NCBI GenBank assembly: GCA_035502655.1
Contig: DATJUF010000279.1
Span: forward strand, 1-18,421
Origin: DATJUF01 sp035502655
GTDB lineage: Bacteria; Desulfobacterota; Binatia; Binatales; Binataceae
Direction: 5' to 3'
DNA length: 18,421 nucleotides
Shown in pieces: positions 1-7,859 of the stretch. Within the stretch, counting starts at the first letter, position 1; every line of letters starts with the position of its first letter. The translations under genes and the position numbers were made by a program. Below the pieces are notes generated by a model that did no database searches, was not told the DNA's origin, and was given only the letters and a program-made list of their open reading frames with translations.

Positions 1-525
1 GCGGTCAAACAACTCGGCGGACTTGATATTCTCGTCACCGCCCTCGACCATCCGTTCTACGGGCCTGCCGAGGCGGCCGGGGATTCCGACTACGACCGTG
101 TGATGGAAGACAACTTCAAGGCGCTATGGATCGCATGCCAGGAAGCTGGCCGCGTGATGCTTGAACGTGGCGGCGGCGCTATCGTTAATCTGAGTACCGT
201 CATCGCCGAGCGCGGGGTCCCCAATGCCTCGCTCTACTGCGCGGCGAAAGGCGCAGTACGCAATTTATGCCGCGCCCTGGCGCTGGAATGGGCTCGCAGC
301 AATATCCGGATCAACTTGATTGAATGCGGCTGGATGGACGAGCCTGAGAGTCCCGCCGCCGCGCCGTCTGAGTTCAGCGGAAAGCTCATCAAGTATCTGC
401 CGTATCGCCGGTTGCTCAAGCCAGAGGAGATCGCAGGCGCGTTGCTCTATCTGGTCTCCCCGGCAGCCGGCTTTGTCACCGGCGAGGCTATCGCGATCGA
501 CGGCGGCCTTCTCTGCCGCGTCTAA
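1..525 (+). CDS. Short-chain dehydrogenase/reductase (SDR), 5' end outside window
   Basis: The frame is open from base 1 and ends at TAA 523-525, giving 174 visible residues. The N-terminal Rossmann glycine motif lies off the window, so the ATG at 100 is internal and not the start. Visible SDR landmarks are an LDILV strand (about residues 8-12), a helix with Asn38 (EDNFKALW), Ser65 in NLSTV, the YxxxK pair Tyr79/Lys83 in YCAAKGAV, and the C-terminal GEAIAIDGG strand typical of classical SDRs. The family uses the Asn-Ser-Tyr-Lys tetrad for NAD(P)-dependent oxidation or reduction of alcohols and ketones in the cytoplasm; the substrate cannot be read here. The usual NNAG motif after LDILV is replaced by TALD, which is unusual. 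The bactofilin gene follows after about 100 bases on the same strand. Confidence 0.93.
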   Translation, partial: AVKQLGGLDILVTALDHPFYGPAEAAGDSDYDRVMEDNFKALWIACQEAGRVMLERGGGAIVNLSTVIAERGVPNASLYCAAKGAVRNLCRALALEWARSNIRINLIECGWMDEPESPAAAPSEFSGKLIKYLPYRRLLKPEEIAGALLYLVSPAAGFVTGEAIAIDGGLLCRV

Positions 526-629
526 GGGGCCGCTTCGCTGCCGGTTCGTCAGGGTTCACATTGCACGCCCCGCCGTTTCCGGTCATTATTCTGCTCGAAG
601 TCAAAGATCACCGGAAGGTATTGAGTGCG

Positions 630-977
630 ATGGCCGCGATTAACGAAAGCGCTTACCAGTCCCATATTGGCAAAGGCACGAAAGTATCCGGCAAGCTCAA
701 TTTCAAGGCTTCGACCCTGATCGAAGGTGAAGCCGAAGGCGAAATTAGTGCTGATGAGATCGTGATCGCGCAGGGTGCCTTGGTGACTGCCCGGATAGCC
801 GCGTCGAAAGTCACCATCGCCGGCACGGTTAACGGCGAGATTAGCGCCCGCGAAAGGGTCGAAGTCCTCGCCAGCGCCCGCCTCAAATGCACGATCACGA
901 CTCCTAGCCTGGTCTTCCACGAAGGTGCGATGCTCGACGGTGATTGCAAGATGCCCGGCCATAAGGCCGCAGCTTGA
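630..977 (+). CDS. Bactofilin (polymer-forming cytoskeletal protein)
   Basis: A 115-residue protein made almost entirely of short beta repeats (for example VSGKLNF, LIEGEAEGEI, VTIAGTVNGEI) with regularly spaced glycines and valine/isoleucine. This is the right-handed beta-helix pattern of bactofilins (DUF583). The family polymerises without nucleotide into filaments that organise cell-envelope enzymes, cell shape or polar structures. I chose ATG 630 because GGAAGG lies about 11 bases upstream and the bactofilin-like pattern begins just after it; an in-frame ATG at 561 would add 23 unrelated residues. The protein is near the lower end of the family size and lacks the long proline-rich tails of some members. 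It converges with the minus-strand gene ending at 1069; the 91-base gap contains only a 10-bp palindrome at 1025-1034. Confidence 0.9.
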   Translation: MAAINESAYQSHIGKGTKVSGKLNFKASTLIEGEAEGEISADEIVIAQGALVTARIAASKVTIAGTVNGEISARERVEVLASARLKCTITTPSLVFHEGAMLDGDCKMPGHKAAA

Positions 978-1068
978 GCCAGTTCTGGGCGTCGCACGCG
1001 CCGGTCGTGTTTCGAATTGCGGAGCGGCATGCCGTATTCCCTCAGCCGGTAGATTTCAAGCCACGATC

Positions 1069-1656
1069 TCAGTTGAGCTTGAAGGCGATGAGCTTGGTGA
1101 CGGTTCCGTCGCTCGCGCGTAGCTCGGCTAAGCGTCCCTGTGCATCCAGATCGATCGTTTCGACTTCTCCCATTCGTGCCTCATAGGTCCAACGCAGGCC
1201 TGTACCGTCAGCCGCGCGGCAGCTTTGCTTGAGAGACGCAGCCACCAGTGTCGCCGCATCGATCACCGCCACCCGGCCAGTCCATCGCGCGGTTCCCCGT
1301 GCGCGTACTCGCGCGATCAGCAATGCGCGAAACAATGCCAATTCCGCGCTGATTTCTCGGAAACGGCCTAGCTTGACCAGGATCTCGTTGCGTCCGGCCA
1401 TTGCGCTGACGCTGCCGCGCAAAGTTTCCTCGGCAGCTTCGTAAATCGCATTGCGCTGGAAAAAGCCACGATTATAGCTAATTTTTACCTGCTGAATCGC
1501 CGCACTGGAATCGAGCGATGCCGCCACCTCCAGCACGTTAGCCCCGTCGGCCGAACGCCGTATGCCGCGAATCCGGTTTTCCGCGAATTCTGACTCCTCG
1601 AGCGCAATCAGGCTTTCATGACGGCGAATCTCATAGCGATATTCGCCCACCGGCAT
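1069..1656 (-). CDS. Conserved-looking protein of unknown function
   Basis: A 195-residue protein that I do not recognise. It has no signal peptide, membrane segment or cysteine-rich motif. Alternating hydrophobic and polar strands and a C-terminal segment ending DAQGRLAELRASDGTVTKL suggest a beta-rich barrel resembling lipocalin-like or DUF3108-type folds; this is inference from pattern only. An ATG at 1668 is in frame, but it overlaps a GGAGG ribosome-binding site (1662-1666) placed 5 bases before the ATG at 1656, so I start at 1656. It lies 29 bases downstream of the DUF72 gene on the same strand and is probably co-transcribed with it. Codon use looks like that of its neighbours. Confidence 0.75.
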   Translation of the reverse strand: MPVGEYRYEIRRHESLIALEESEFAENRIRGIRRSADGANVLEVAASLDSSAAIQQVKISYNRGFFQRNAIYEAAEETLRGSVSAMAGRNEILVKLGRFREISAELALFRALLIARVRARGTARWTGRVAVIDAATLVAASLKQSCRAADGTGLRWTYEARMGEVETIDLDAQGRLAELRASDGTVTKLIAFKLN

Positions 1657-1685
1657 CAGGGCCTCCATTTAATTGGTTCGCGTCC

Positions 1686-2396
1686 TTATCCTTCCTTCGC
1701 GATCATTTGCGCGAGCCGCATCGCGAATTCCGGCGCCGAAGCCTCATGTTTGAAAAAAACATAGATTGCCTTCGCCGAGATCCCAATTTCACGCAGGATC
1801 TCAGCCCAATGCATCAACGCGGCATCGTCGTAGGTCTCCATTCGCAGCCGCAGGTATACATGTGGCGCCGTCGTCAGGATTGGCGTTTTGATCTGCGCAC
1901 TCTCCGCGATCACCATTGCCGCCTGATGCGTACCCAGTAGCTCATAAACCTCGTTATTGAACCAGCTTTGGTGCCGGAATTCGAAAGCCGCTTCAGTCCG
2001 GCGCGCTAATTGCTTTAGAAACGCCTCTAAGAGTGCTGTATCACAAGTCAGATCAGGTGGGAGTTGGAACAAAACCGGCCCAAGCCGATGACCAAGCGCA
2101 GTCGCCGTTTCGAGAAAATAATTCAACGTATCGCCACTGGTTTTTAGACGCGCGAAATGAGTGATCCGTTGCGGCGCTTTCAACGCGAAGCGAAACCCGT
2201 CCGGCGTTTTGGCCACCCATCCTTCGAGCATCGAGCGGCGCGGCAAAGCACGAAAGGTGTAATTTATCTCAACTGTCGGCAGCCGTTCTGCATAATAGGC
2301 GAGCATACGCGACCCGGGCAGTTTGTCTGGGTAAAAATGACCGATCCACTCCCGATAGCTAAAGCCCGACGCTCCAATTCGGATTATCGCTGCCAT
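1686..2396 (-). CDS. DUF72 (YecE-like) protein
   Basis: A 236-residue protein with the DUF72 hallmarks: an N-terminal IRIGASGFSYREW strand (residues 5-17), the VEINYTFRALP segment near 42-52, the FRFALKAPQRITH segment near 68-80, LGPVLFQLPPDL near 105-116, an EFRHQSWF motif near 138-145, and a C-terminal YVFFKHE. The family adopts a TIM-barrel-like fold and its biochemical activity is not established. Length is at the short end of the usual range of about 240-290. The start at ATG 2396 places the conserved first strand right at the N-terminus. The upstream region lacks a strong Shine-Dalgarno sequence (only GGGCGG close to the start). It is probably first in a two-gene unit with the gene ending at 1069. 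Confidence 0.93.
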   Translation of the reverse strand: MAAIIRIGASGFSYREWIGHFYPDKLPGSRMLAYYAERLPTVEINYTFRALPRRSMLEGWVAKTPDGFRFALKAPQRITHFARLKTSGDTLNYFLETATALGHRLGPVLFQLPPDLTCDTALLEAFLKQLARRTEAAFEFRHQSWFNNEVYELLGTHQAAMVIAESAQIKTPILTTAPHVYLRLRMETYDDAALMHWAEILREIGISAKAIYVFFKHEASAPEFAMRLAQMIAKEG

Positions 2397-2786
2397 ACCG
2401 CCCGATTTATCCTCAAGGAAGCGTTAATTCCAGAGTGGCGAGCCGAGACTGAGAGGACGGCAGTTAGCGGGCCGCAAAAGTTCCACCTGCGTTTTCACGA
2501 AACGATCGGTAATGGAACCTAGCCCCGAAATATTGCGGCGACAAGACGTAGCCTCGTTCGGCGTCGGATATGCGGATCAAAAGTCTGTAATTTTTGACAA
2601 AAACAATCGCTTGGTGTGATTCGGGTGAAACCCATCGCTTCCTATTACGTCTTACCGTAGGAGACACCTAGCTTATCCAGTCCAAAGATTGTTGATAGTC
2701 GTTATTAAACAAAACCTCAGTGTCTGCGCCACATGTGTAAAAGTCGGCTGATGAATATGCCTCTATTACCATCGCTAGAAACAGTA

Positions 2787-2814
2787 TTGATTGTGCTGTA
2801 GCTTGCTCTATAGT
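2787..2814 (+). promoter_or_regulatory. Candidate sigma70 promoter of the helix-turn-helix gene
   Basis: TTGATT (2787-2792) and TATAGT (2809-2814) are separated by 16 bases, close to the consensus. The predicted transcript would start near 2821 and carry a leader of about 145 bases, including the hairpin at 2841-2871, before the ATG at 2966. This is seen by eye only, and other A+T-rich matches in the region are possible. Confidence 0.35.
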
Positions 2815-2840
2815 ATTCTTCAGTGCGGACGGTGGCTTAT

Positions 2841-2871
2841 CCTTCAGAAAGGCTGCTTAGTTTCTGGAAGG
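2841..2871 (+). promoter_or_regulatory. Leader hairpin upstream of the helix-turn-helix gene
   Basis: CCTTCAGAAA (2841-2850) pairs with TTTCTGGAAGG (2861-2871), giving ten base pairs with a single bulged base and a 10-base loop. It lies between the candidate promoter and the gene, so it would be in the 5' leader. No T-tract follows, so it does not look like a simple intrinsic terminator. Function unknown. Confidence 0.4.
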
Positions 2872-2965
2872 CGACGTTAAGAAGGCAGGCGCGATTTGTG
2901 CTTTCAAATTACGCGCGATAGGCACACAAGCTGACCAAAATCCATTTGCTTCAGGTGAGTTGCCC

Positions 2966-3208
2966 ATGTTAGGAAATCTCAAACGCAACAAGTCTCTTGC
3001 TGACGCGAAAGTTCTGACCGTCAGCGAACTCTCGGAATACCTCCGCGTGCATCGTTCGACCATCTATCGCCTGCTCAAAAAGGGCCAATTGCCCGGATTC
3101 AAAATCGGCAGCGATTGGCGCTTCAATGTCGAAGCTATCGATGATTGGCGGATGCATCAAGGCGCCGCTCAACTGGAGGAGTTGCGCCAGAGCGAGGCCG
3201 CCAATTAA
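2966..3208 (+). CDS. Excisionase-type helix-turn-helix DNA-binding protein
   Basis: An 80-residue protein with one small winged helix-turn-helix of the excisionase/MerR-like class (HTH_17). The LTVSELSEYLRVHRSTIYRLLKKGQLPGFKIGSDWRF stretch, shown here only by its landmarks LTVSELSEYL, STIYRLLKKG and FKIGSDWRF (about residues 17-54), is followed by an AIDDWR helix. Such proteins bind DNA as accessory factors in recombination or as transcription regulators. ATG 2966 is preferred because AGGTGAG (2953-2959) sits 6 bases upstream; the alternative TTG at 2960 directly abuts it. The charged C-terminal tail (about residues 67-80) is unassigned. There is no integrase, phage or transposon gene in the window, so a role as a stand-alone regulator is more likely than excision. 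A terminator-like hairpin follows the stop. Confidence 0.88.
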   Translation: MLGNLKRNKSLADAKVLTVSELSEYLRVHRSTIYRLLKKGQLPGFKIGSDWRFNVEAIDDWRMHQGAAQLEELRQSEAAN

Positions 3209-3217
3209 GTTGTAGCG

Positions 3218-3240
3218 AGGCCCAGCCGCGGCTTGGGCTT
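3218..3240 (+). terminator. GC-rich hairpin after the helix-turn-helix gene
   Basis: Starting 9 bases after the TAA stop, GGCCCAGCC and GGCTTGGGCTT form a GC-rich stem of about nine pairs with one bulge and a very short loop. The following bases are only weakly T-rich, so this is a plausible but not textbook intrinsic terminator. Confidence 0.5.
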
Positions 3241-3299
3241 GGTTACAAGTCTTCAGCTTTGGGCGGTCAATAATTTCCTCGCAACGAATGGCCTGATCA

Positions 3300-3325
3300 A
3301 GTCGGCGGCTAGCAAGTCGCCGACT
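3300..3325. terminator. Perfect 8-bp hairpin between convergent genes
   Basis: AGTCGGCG (3300-3307) and CGCCGACT (3318-3325) form a perfect 8-bp stem with a 10-base loop. It lies between the converging helix-turn-helix gene and the last gene of the MoxR/VWA operon, where a terminator for either direction is expected. No T-tract is present on either strand, so termination is inferred from position. Confidence 0.35.
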
Positions 3326-3410
3326 CCGTGTGCACTGTTCGCTCTTACTGCTGTAACAGCTTTGGCACAAAGCCGCAAAATAGGAAGAAGGACGGTAAGC
3401 GGACCTTTCC

Positions 3411-5996
3411 TCAATCGCCCAGTAAGCGGCGACGGATGAAAACCTCACCGAGCATCAACACGATTGCGATTGGCAATAATGTCCCGTTAACCCCCCGATA
3501 ACCGATAACTGTCGCCCCAACCGGACGGAGGTCTTCGGCTACGGGCGTATCGAAGCGTCCGCCGGTATTCTCCGCCAATGCTCGTAGTAAGCCGTAATTG
3601 GGGGGGCGCAGCCGCAATTCAGCCGCATCGGCGGCACCCCGGCCCGCTACCGCGATTGGCCGCTCCAGCAACACCCGTTCTGTATCGCCGGCCTTGACCA
3701 TGAGGACTACATCGTACTTTCCGCGCGGTAACGGCGCCGAGTTACCCCGGTAGAGCGAATCACCCACCTGGGTCAACGCAACGTCAACTGCCCGCGCGGG
3801 TCCGGTAATCCGCGCGAAGAGATTTGTCACCGGTGCGGTATCCGCTTTTTCGGCTTCGATTGTTAAAGATCCATCGGGCGAATTGACCACCAGTAGCGTG
3901 AAGGGTCCGGCATCGCCCGGCCGCGCCACCCAGCAAACTAATTGCGACCAGAATTCTGCGTAATGATCCCATCGGATCCAGGCTAGCGATCCCAGCGAGT
4001 CCGGATCTCCGGTAAAGACTGCACTGCGGCCAAGTTCGTATTGCCACGTGGCCAAAAGCGGGGCGCTATTCGTACCCAAGGTTACCTCCAACGGCACCTC
4101 TGCCCCCTCCTTAGGGTCGGTCTGATCATAGAAATCCATCGGAGGTATCTTTGCCGGATCGATTCCATTCAGAATCGCGCTCTGGGACTCCACAGTCACC
4201 CGCGTGTGCTCATGACGTTTGAAGTTCTCGGCTTCATGGGTGAGATTGACCAGCAACTGTGGCAGCTTGGTGATGTCCTCTACTCGGTAAAAAATACCAC
4301 CTGTGTTGCGCGCGAAATCCTGCAATAAGCGCAGATTCTCCAAGTCCGGGCCGATTCTGATCGTCGAAACCGGAATCTGTTCCTTGGCATAATCGGCCAT
4401 CAACTGGTCGTGATCATGGTATTGCCGATTCGTATCGCCGTCGGTCAGCAGGATTACTTCGCGAACTGCAATCCCGCTGGCCAGGATCTCGCGTTCGGCG
4501 ATCTCGAGTGCTTCTTTAAAGTCAGTCCCTCCGCCCGGTTCGAGCCGCGAAACCCGGTTGACCAGTTCCTCCCGGTCCTCACCCACTGGCCGCAAATGGC
4601 CAAGTACATACGGCTCAGAATCAAATGCGATAACCCCCGCGTAATCGGTATCATCGAGCTGGTTCAGCAGCGCGATCGCGGCCTGCTTCGCATAACGGAT
4701 GCGCTCGTAATCGCGCACGGCCGGATAACGTGAGTTGTAACTCATCGAATTCGAGCGATCGATCAGCAGATAGACGGCGATCGGTTCGCGGGTCGGTGGT
4801 GGCGGCTGTGGGACAAAATTAATCGGCAGCGTCTTCTCCAGTTCGCTGCCTCGAAACTTGGGATCGCGCAAAGTGTCGCCGGTTACGATCAGTCCGCCGC
4901 CGTAATCAGCAACGTAACGGTTCAACGCGTACTGCGCATTTTCGCCAAGCGCGTCAGCCGTAACATTGGCTAGCACTACCGCTTGATAGGCGAGATAGGC
5001 GCGCGGGTCGGACGGCAGATTATGCGGTCCGGTTTGAGCTACATTGTAACCGCGCAACTGCAAGGCCTTGATCAGGCTCTCGGGTGCCACGGCCGCAATC
5101 ACCAGAACGCGCGGCGGGGCGGACACTGATAGCGCCGTTTCGGCGCTCGCATTAACACTGACCAGGGGCGGCGGCACGCTCACTTCCGCCTTGAGCAGGT
5201 ACGCTCCCGGTTTCTCGATCCGGTACGGAAGCTCGAAACGGTTCAAACCCGTTCTTAAGGTGATCTGCTGCCCGCCGACTGCATTGCCATCACTCAGCAG
5301 TTTGACTTGAGCATCGACCGGTGAGGTTGCTTCGCTATCCAGATCGAGCCGCAGCGCGAAACTCACTCCTGCGTGTACTACTGATGGCGCTTCGAAGTTA
5401 GTCAGCGCCACGCGCGCACTGGAGGGCAGCGGCGGGGCGGCGCTATAAACTCGCACGCCATCGGCTGCCAGCGCCGGCAGTTCATCACGGGCGCTGCCTT
5501 GGGTCTCATTCCCGTCGCTAAACAGGATCAGATGCTTTTCGTCGGCAGGTGGGAACAGGCCGATCGCGGTGGTCAGCGCGCCGCTGATATCGGTCGCACT
5601 GGGATCGGCGCTCAGGCTCAGATCCGCCGGCAGCCGTGGATCCCCGAGCGGCTTGATCAACTGCGCATCACGGCCAAAGCCGATCACCGCCAGTTGGTCA
5701 TGTGGATTCATCGCCGCGCGAATCGCCGCCAGCCGCCCTTCCATCCATTGCATTTGTGTCGGTGCGATCGAACTTGATTGGTCCACGGCGACGACCACCG
5801 CCATCCGGTGTGCTGCTGATTGGACCGGCACCTGCAGCTCCGCGATCATCAAGACCAGCGTCGCGAACAATCCGACCCTCAGTAATGCGGATAAGCCGCC
5901 TGCCCGAATCCGCCCCGCCCGCATCGCCAGGATCGAGGGTGCGGCCACGATCGGCGCGGCCACCAGCAACCACAGCATTCCGGGATGCTCAAACAC
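3411..5996 (-). CDS. Membrane protein with two VWA domains and a GATase-like segment
   Basis: An 861-residue protein, last in the MoxR operon. Two N-terminal membrane segments (about 7-26 and 36-53) and one near the C-terminus (about 839-854) anchor it. Between them are a first VWA domain with intact MIDAS residues (Asp72, Ser74, Ser76, Thr135/Asp136, Asp161), a beta-rich region (about 195-290), a class I glutamine-amidotransferase-like segment (about 295-395, with YGGGLIVTGD but no visible catalytic cysteine) and a second VWA domain with an intact MIDAS (Asp413, Ser415, Ser417, Thr491/Asp492, Asp519). VWA domains bind a divalent metal and mediate protein contacts. The start is GTG 5996, with GGGGGA 7 bases upstream; it overlaps the preceding gene by 8 bases, suggesting translational coupling. 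The ligand is unknown. Confidence 0.92.
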   Translation of the reverse strand: MFEHPGMLWLLVAAPIVAAPSILAMRAGRIRAGGLSALLRVGLFATLVLMIAELQVPVQSAAHRMAVVVAVDQSSSIAPTQMQWMEGRLAAIRAAMNPHDQLAVIGFGRDAQLIKPLGDPRLPADLSLSADPSATDISGALTTAIGLFPPADEKHLILFSDGNETQGSARDELPALAADGVRVYSAAPPLPSSARVALTNFEAPSVVHAGVSFALRLDLDSEATSPVDAQVKLLSDGNAVGGQQITLRTGLNRFELPYRIEKPGAYLLKAEVSVPPPLVSVNASAETALSVSAPPRVLVIAAVAPESLIKALQLRGYNVAQTGPHNLPSDPRAYLAYQAVVLANVTADALGENAQYALNRYVADYGGGLIVTGDTLRDPKFRGSELEKTLPINFVPQPPPPTREPIAVYLLIDRSNSMSYNSRYPAVRDYERIRYAKQAAIALLNQLDDTDYAGVIAFDSEPYVLGHLRPVGEDREELVNRVSRLEPGGGTDFKEALEIAEREILASGIAVREVILLTDGDTNRQYHDHDQLMADYAKEQIPVSTIRIGPDLENLRLLQDFARNTGGIFYRVEDITKLPQLLVNLTHEAENFKRHEHTRVTVESQSAILNGIDPAKIPPMDFYDQTDPKEGAEVPLEVTLGTNSAPLLATWQYELGRSAVFTGDPDSLGSLAWIRWDHYAEFWSQLVCWVARPGDAGPFTLLVVNSPDGSLTIEAEKADTAPVTNLFARITGPARAVDVALTQVGDSLYRGNSAPLPRGKYDVVLMVKAGDTERVLLERPIAVAGRGAADAAELRLRPPNYGLLRALAENTGGRFDTPVAEDLRPVGATVIGYRGVNGTLLPIAIVLMLGEVFIRRRLLGD

Positions 5997-7857
5997 TGTT
6001 CATCCCCCAATGCTGTGCACGCCGCGCCAGCAGTAGCGACTCCCCAATCAGTGCGATCAGCGCCAGAACGATTAACGGGATCGTAAACGGCTGCACCTCG
6101 AGCCTGCCGCGCTGCATCACCGCCGGCCTTGGAGGCGGCTTCGTCACCGCCACCGCGGCGCTTTCGAGATCCGATTCACTCGCGTCATAATAATTCGCCA
6201 GCACCTGCGTTTCGGTATCGCCCTCGATCAGCCGATAGCGGCCTGCCATCATAGGACGGAAATGCACCTGCCCCCATTGATCCGGCATGATCGTCTGCAC
6301 CGTTCCGTCCGGTGCGATCAGCCTCGCCGGCCGAGGTGCCGCCGCAACGTCAACATAGCTGCCGGTAGAGGCGACCTGTAGATGCACCGGTGCCACCATC
6401 CGCCGGAGCATGTCGACCGTGAGCACCAGCGCCTCCATGCGATCCGGATCAAGCAGCAGATGGTTGCGGACATCGAACGCAATTACGCCAACTACGCCAT
6501 CCTCTTGCCGGCCGATCGCCGCCAGCGGGATCAGAGCATGCTGAACAGCGCCCGCTCCTCGCGCCGTCGCTGTCATCCAGCCCGGCAGTTTGATTACCCG
6601 CGAAGGTCCTAACAGAACCGGCGCGCTTAGCGGACCCGCACTGGTGGTTTGCTCCATCTCAGCTAGCGCGACCGAACTGACTACCTGAGCCGGGCCGTTA
6701 TCATGAACTCCGGGAAATGGCGGTTCGGGGAAGATATACATCCGTGACGCAGCATCGATGCCGTCGCCACTGCAATCATGCAGGATCGCGAGTGCGTACT
6801 TCTGTGTTGCGTCAAAGGTACCTTTCTGGTTAGGGTCGCCCGCGCTAACGATAAAGTTGGGATTCACCGCGAGCAGCAGACGCGCCAAATCGTCGCGCAC
6901 GGACAGCTCCGGTGATAGCACCAGTGCGTGCTCGGTTGCGATTGAAGGCGCAATTGCAAAACGCTCGTTGTCAGCTGCCAGCGCGTCGGACGTTACGATT
7001 CGCGCACGCACCAATCCGCCCGCGGTCAACGGCCCGAATGGCACCACCACTTCACCGCCCGGCTCGGCAATCAGGGCCGAATGAAAGACCTTGCGGCCGC
7101 CGGCGTCGATTTCCAACTCGAAAGGTTCCGGATGTATCGAGAAATTGCGGATCAGGCAACGGCCTTGAGCAGCCTTTGGCATCCCGGGATCAAGGCCAAC
7201 TATCGCTAGATTAGCCGCCGCCTCTCCGGTTTTGTGAAACTCGACTGCGACTGGCAGCGCAGCATCGGCGATAATATTCTGCGCCAGTGGCCGATCACTA
7301 TACAGGTCGATACTGTTGGCGTTCCGCGCTCGGATTAAAGCTGCCCGCGCCGCCGCGGGACGAGGAGCCACATCCACCACCCGCAGGGCCGCGATCGCGG
7401 CCCGTACATCCGCTTTGCGGTTCGTCATGGGCAGCGGAGTCTTGGCTTCGAGCGCATAGCTGATTACGCTGAACTCGTCACCAGCCGCCGCGTCGTCCAC
7501 GAGCCGAACAGCGGACTGCCGCGCTTGATCAAGCCGCGTGCGGCCATCAACTGTCGCACCCATTCCAGCGCCCAGATCAAACACCAGCGCGTGACGCCGG
7601 AAATGGCCTTGCTGGTGCATGGTCTTCACGTAAAGTCCAGCGACCGCCAGCGTCAGGGCGGCGAGTGCAAGCGCCTCGAGCCAGAACGGCACATCCAGCC
7701 GCAGGAAACGGCTCTTCGCCACCGGCGCCGGCACTTCCTCGAACAGGATCAGGGAGGCGACTTCTATCGTTGGCCGCGAACGCGCACGCAGATAGATCAG
7801 CACCAGCGCCGCGAGGCTCGCTGCGTACAGCAGGTTGATCGGTTCGAGCAGCCCCAT
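5989..7857 (-). CDS. BatA-like VWA membrane protein with degenerate MIDAS
   Basis: A 622-residue protein with a BatA-type N-terminus (two membrane segments, about 6-24 and 57-77, around a short soluble link), a VWA-like domain from about residue 88, a beta-rich middle and a C-terminal membrane segment (about 592-611). In the VWA-like domain the DxSxS metal motif reads Asp94-Leu-Gly96-Ala-Gly98, so both metal-coordinating serines are lost; a later SDR aspartate in LYSDRP is kept. A non-metal-binding, structural VWA role is therefore likely. ATG 7857 lies 2 bases after the DUF58 stop (TGAGGATG), and the 3' end overlaps the next gene by 8 bases. In Bat/MoxR systems such proteins work as membrane partners of the other VWA proteins. 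Confidence 0.88.
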   Translation of the reverse strand: MGLLEPINLLYAASLAALVLIYLRARSRPTIEVASLILFEEVPAPVAKSRFLRLDVPFWLEALALAALTLAVAGLYVKTMHQQGHFRRHALVFDLGAGMGATVDGRTRLDQARQSAVRLVDDAAAGDEFSVISYALEAKTPLPMTNRKADVRAAIAALRVVDVAPRPAAARAALIRARNANSIDLYSDRPLAQNIIADAALPVAVEFHKTGEAAANLAIVGLDPGMPKAAQGRCLIRNFSIHPEPFELEIDAGGRKVFHSALIAEPGGEVVVPFGPLTAGGLVRARIVTSDALAADNERFAIAPSIATEHALVLSPELSVRDDLARLLLAVNPNFIVSAGDPNQKGTFDATQKYALAILHDCSGDGIDAASRMYIFPEPPFPGVHDNGPAQVVSSVALAEMEQTTSAGPLSAPVLLGPSRVIKLPGWMTATARGAGAVQHALIPLAAIGRQEDGVVGVIAFDVRNHLLLDPDRMEALVLTVDMLRRMVAPVHLQVASTGSYVDVAAAPRPARLIAPDGTVQTIMPDQWGQVHFRPMMAGRYRLIEGDTETQVLANYYDASESDLESAAVAVTKPPPRPAVMQRGRLEVQPFTIPLIVLALIALIGESLLLARRAQHWGMNSV

Positions 7858-7859
7858 CC

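Larger units (their letters stand above)
2397..2965. other. Gene-poor region between divergent genes
   Basis: This stretch of about 570 bases separates the DUF72 gene (minus) from the helix-turn-helix gene (plus). It looks A+T-richer than its neighbours and no reading frame in it resembles a protein. It must hold promoters for both directions. Visible structures are a possible stem pairing GTTCCA near 2480 with TGGAAC near 2515, enclosing a CGTTT/AAACG hairpin; a promoter candidate at 2787-2814; and a leader hairpin at 2841-2871. I recognise no riboswitch or known RNA family. Confidence 0.6.

Noticed and set aside
549..962. 137-codon minus-strand open frame opposite the bactofilin gene
   Set aside because: The plus-strand frame has the bactofilin beta-repeat pattern; the antisense frame has none.
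1025..1034. CGGCATGCCG palindrome between convergent genes as a terminator
   Set aside because: Only 10 bp with no loop and no T-tract; too weak to call.
2594..2622. Perfect TTGACA as a possible plus-strand promoter
   Set aside because: The hexamer 17 bases downstream (TGATTC) is a poor -10, and the TTGATT/TATAGT pair at 2787-2814 is closer to the gene and better overall.
2747..2785. CTGATGA followed by GAAAC, resembling the conserved core of a hammerhead ribozyme
   Set aside because: No stem II pairs between the two core elements and no stems I or III close around them, so the match is chance.
2969..3448. 159-codon minus-strand open frame opposite the helix-turn-helix gene
   Set aside because: It mirrors a clear domain-containing gene and has no family pattern.
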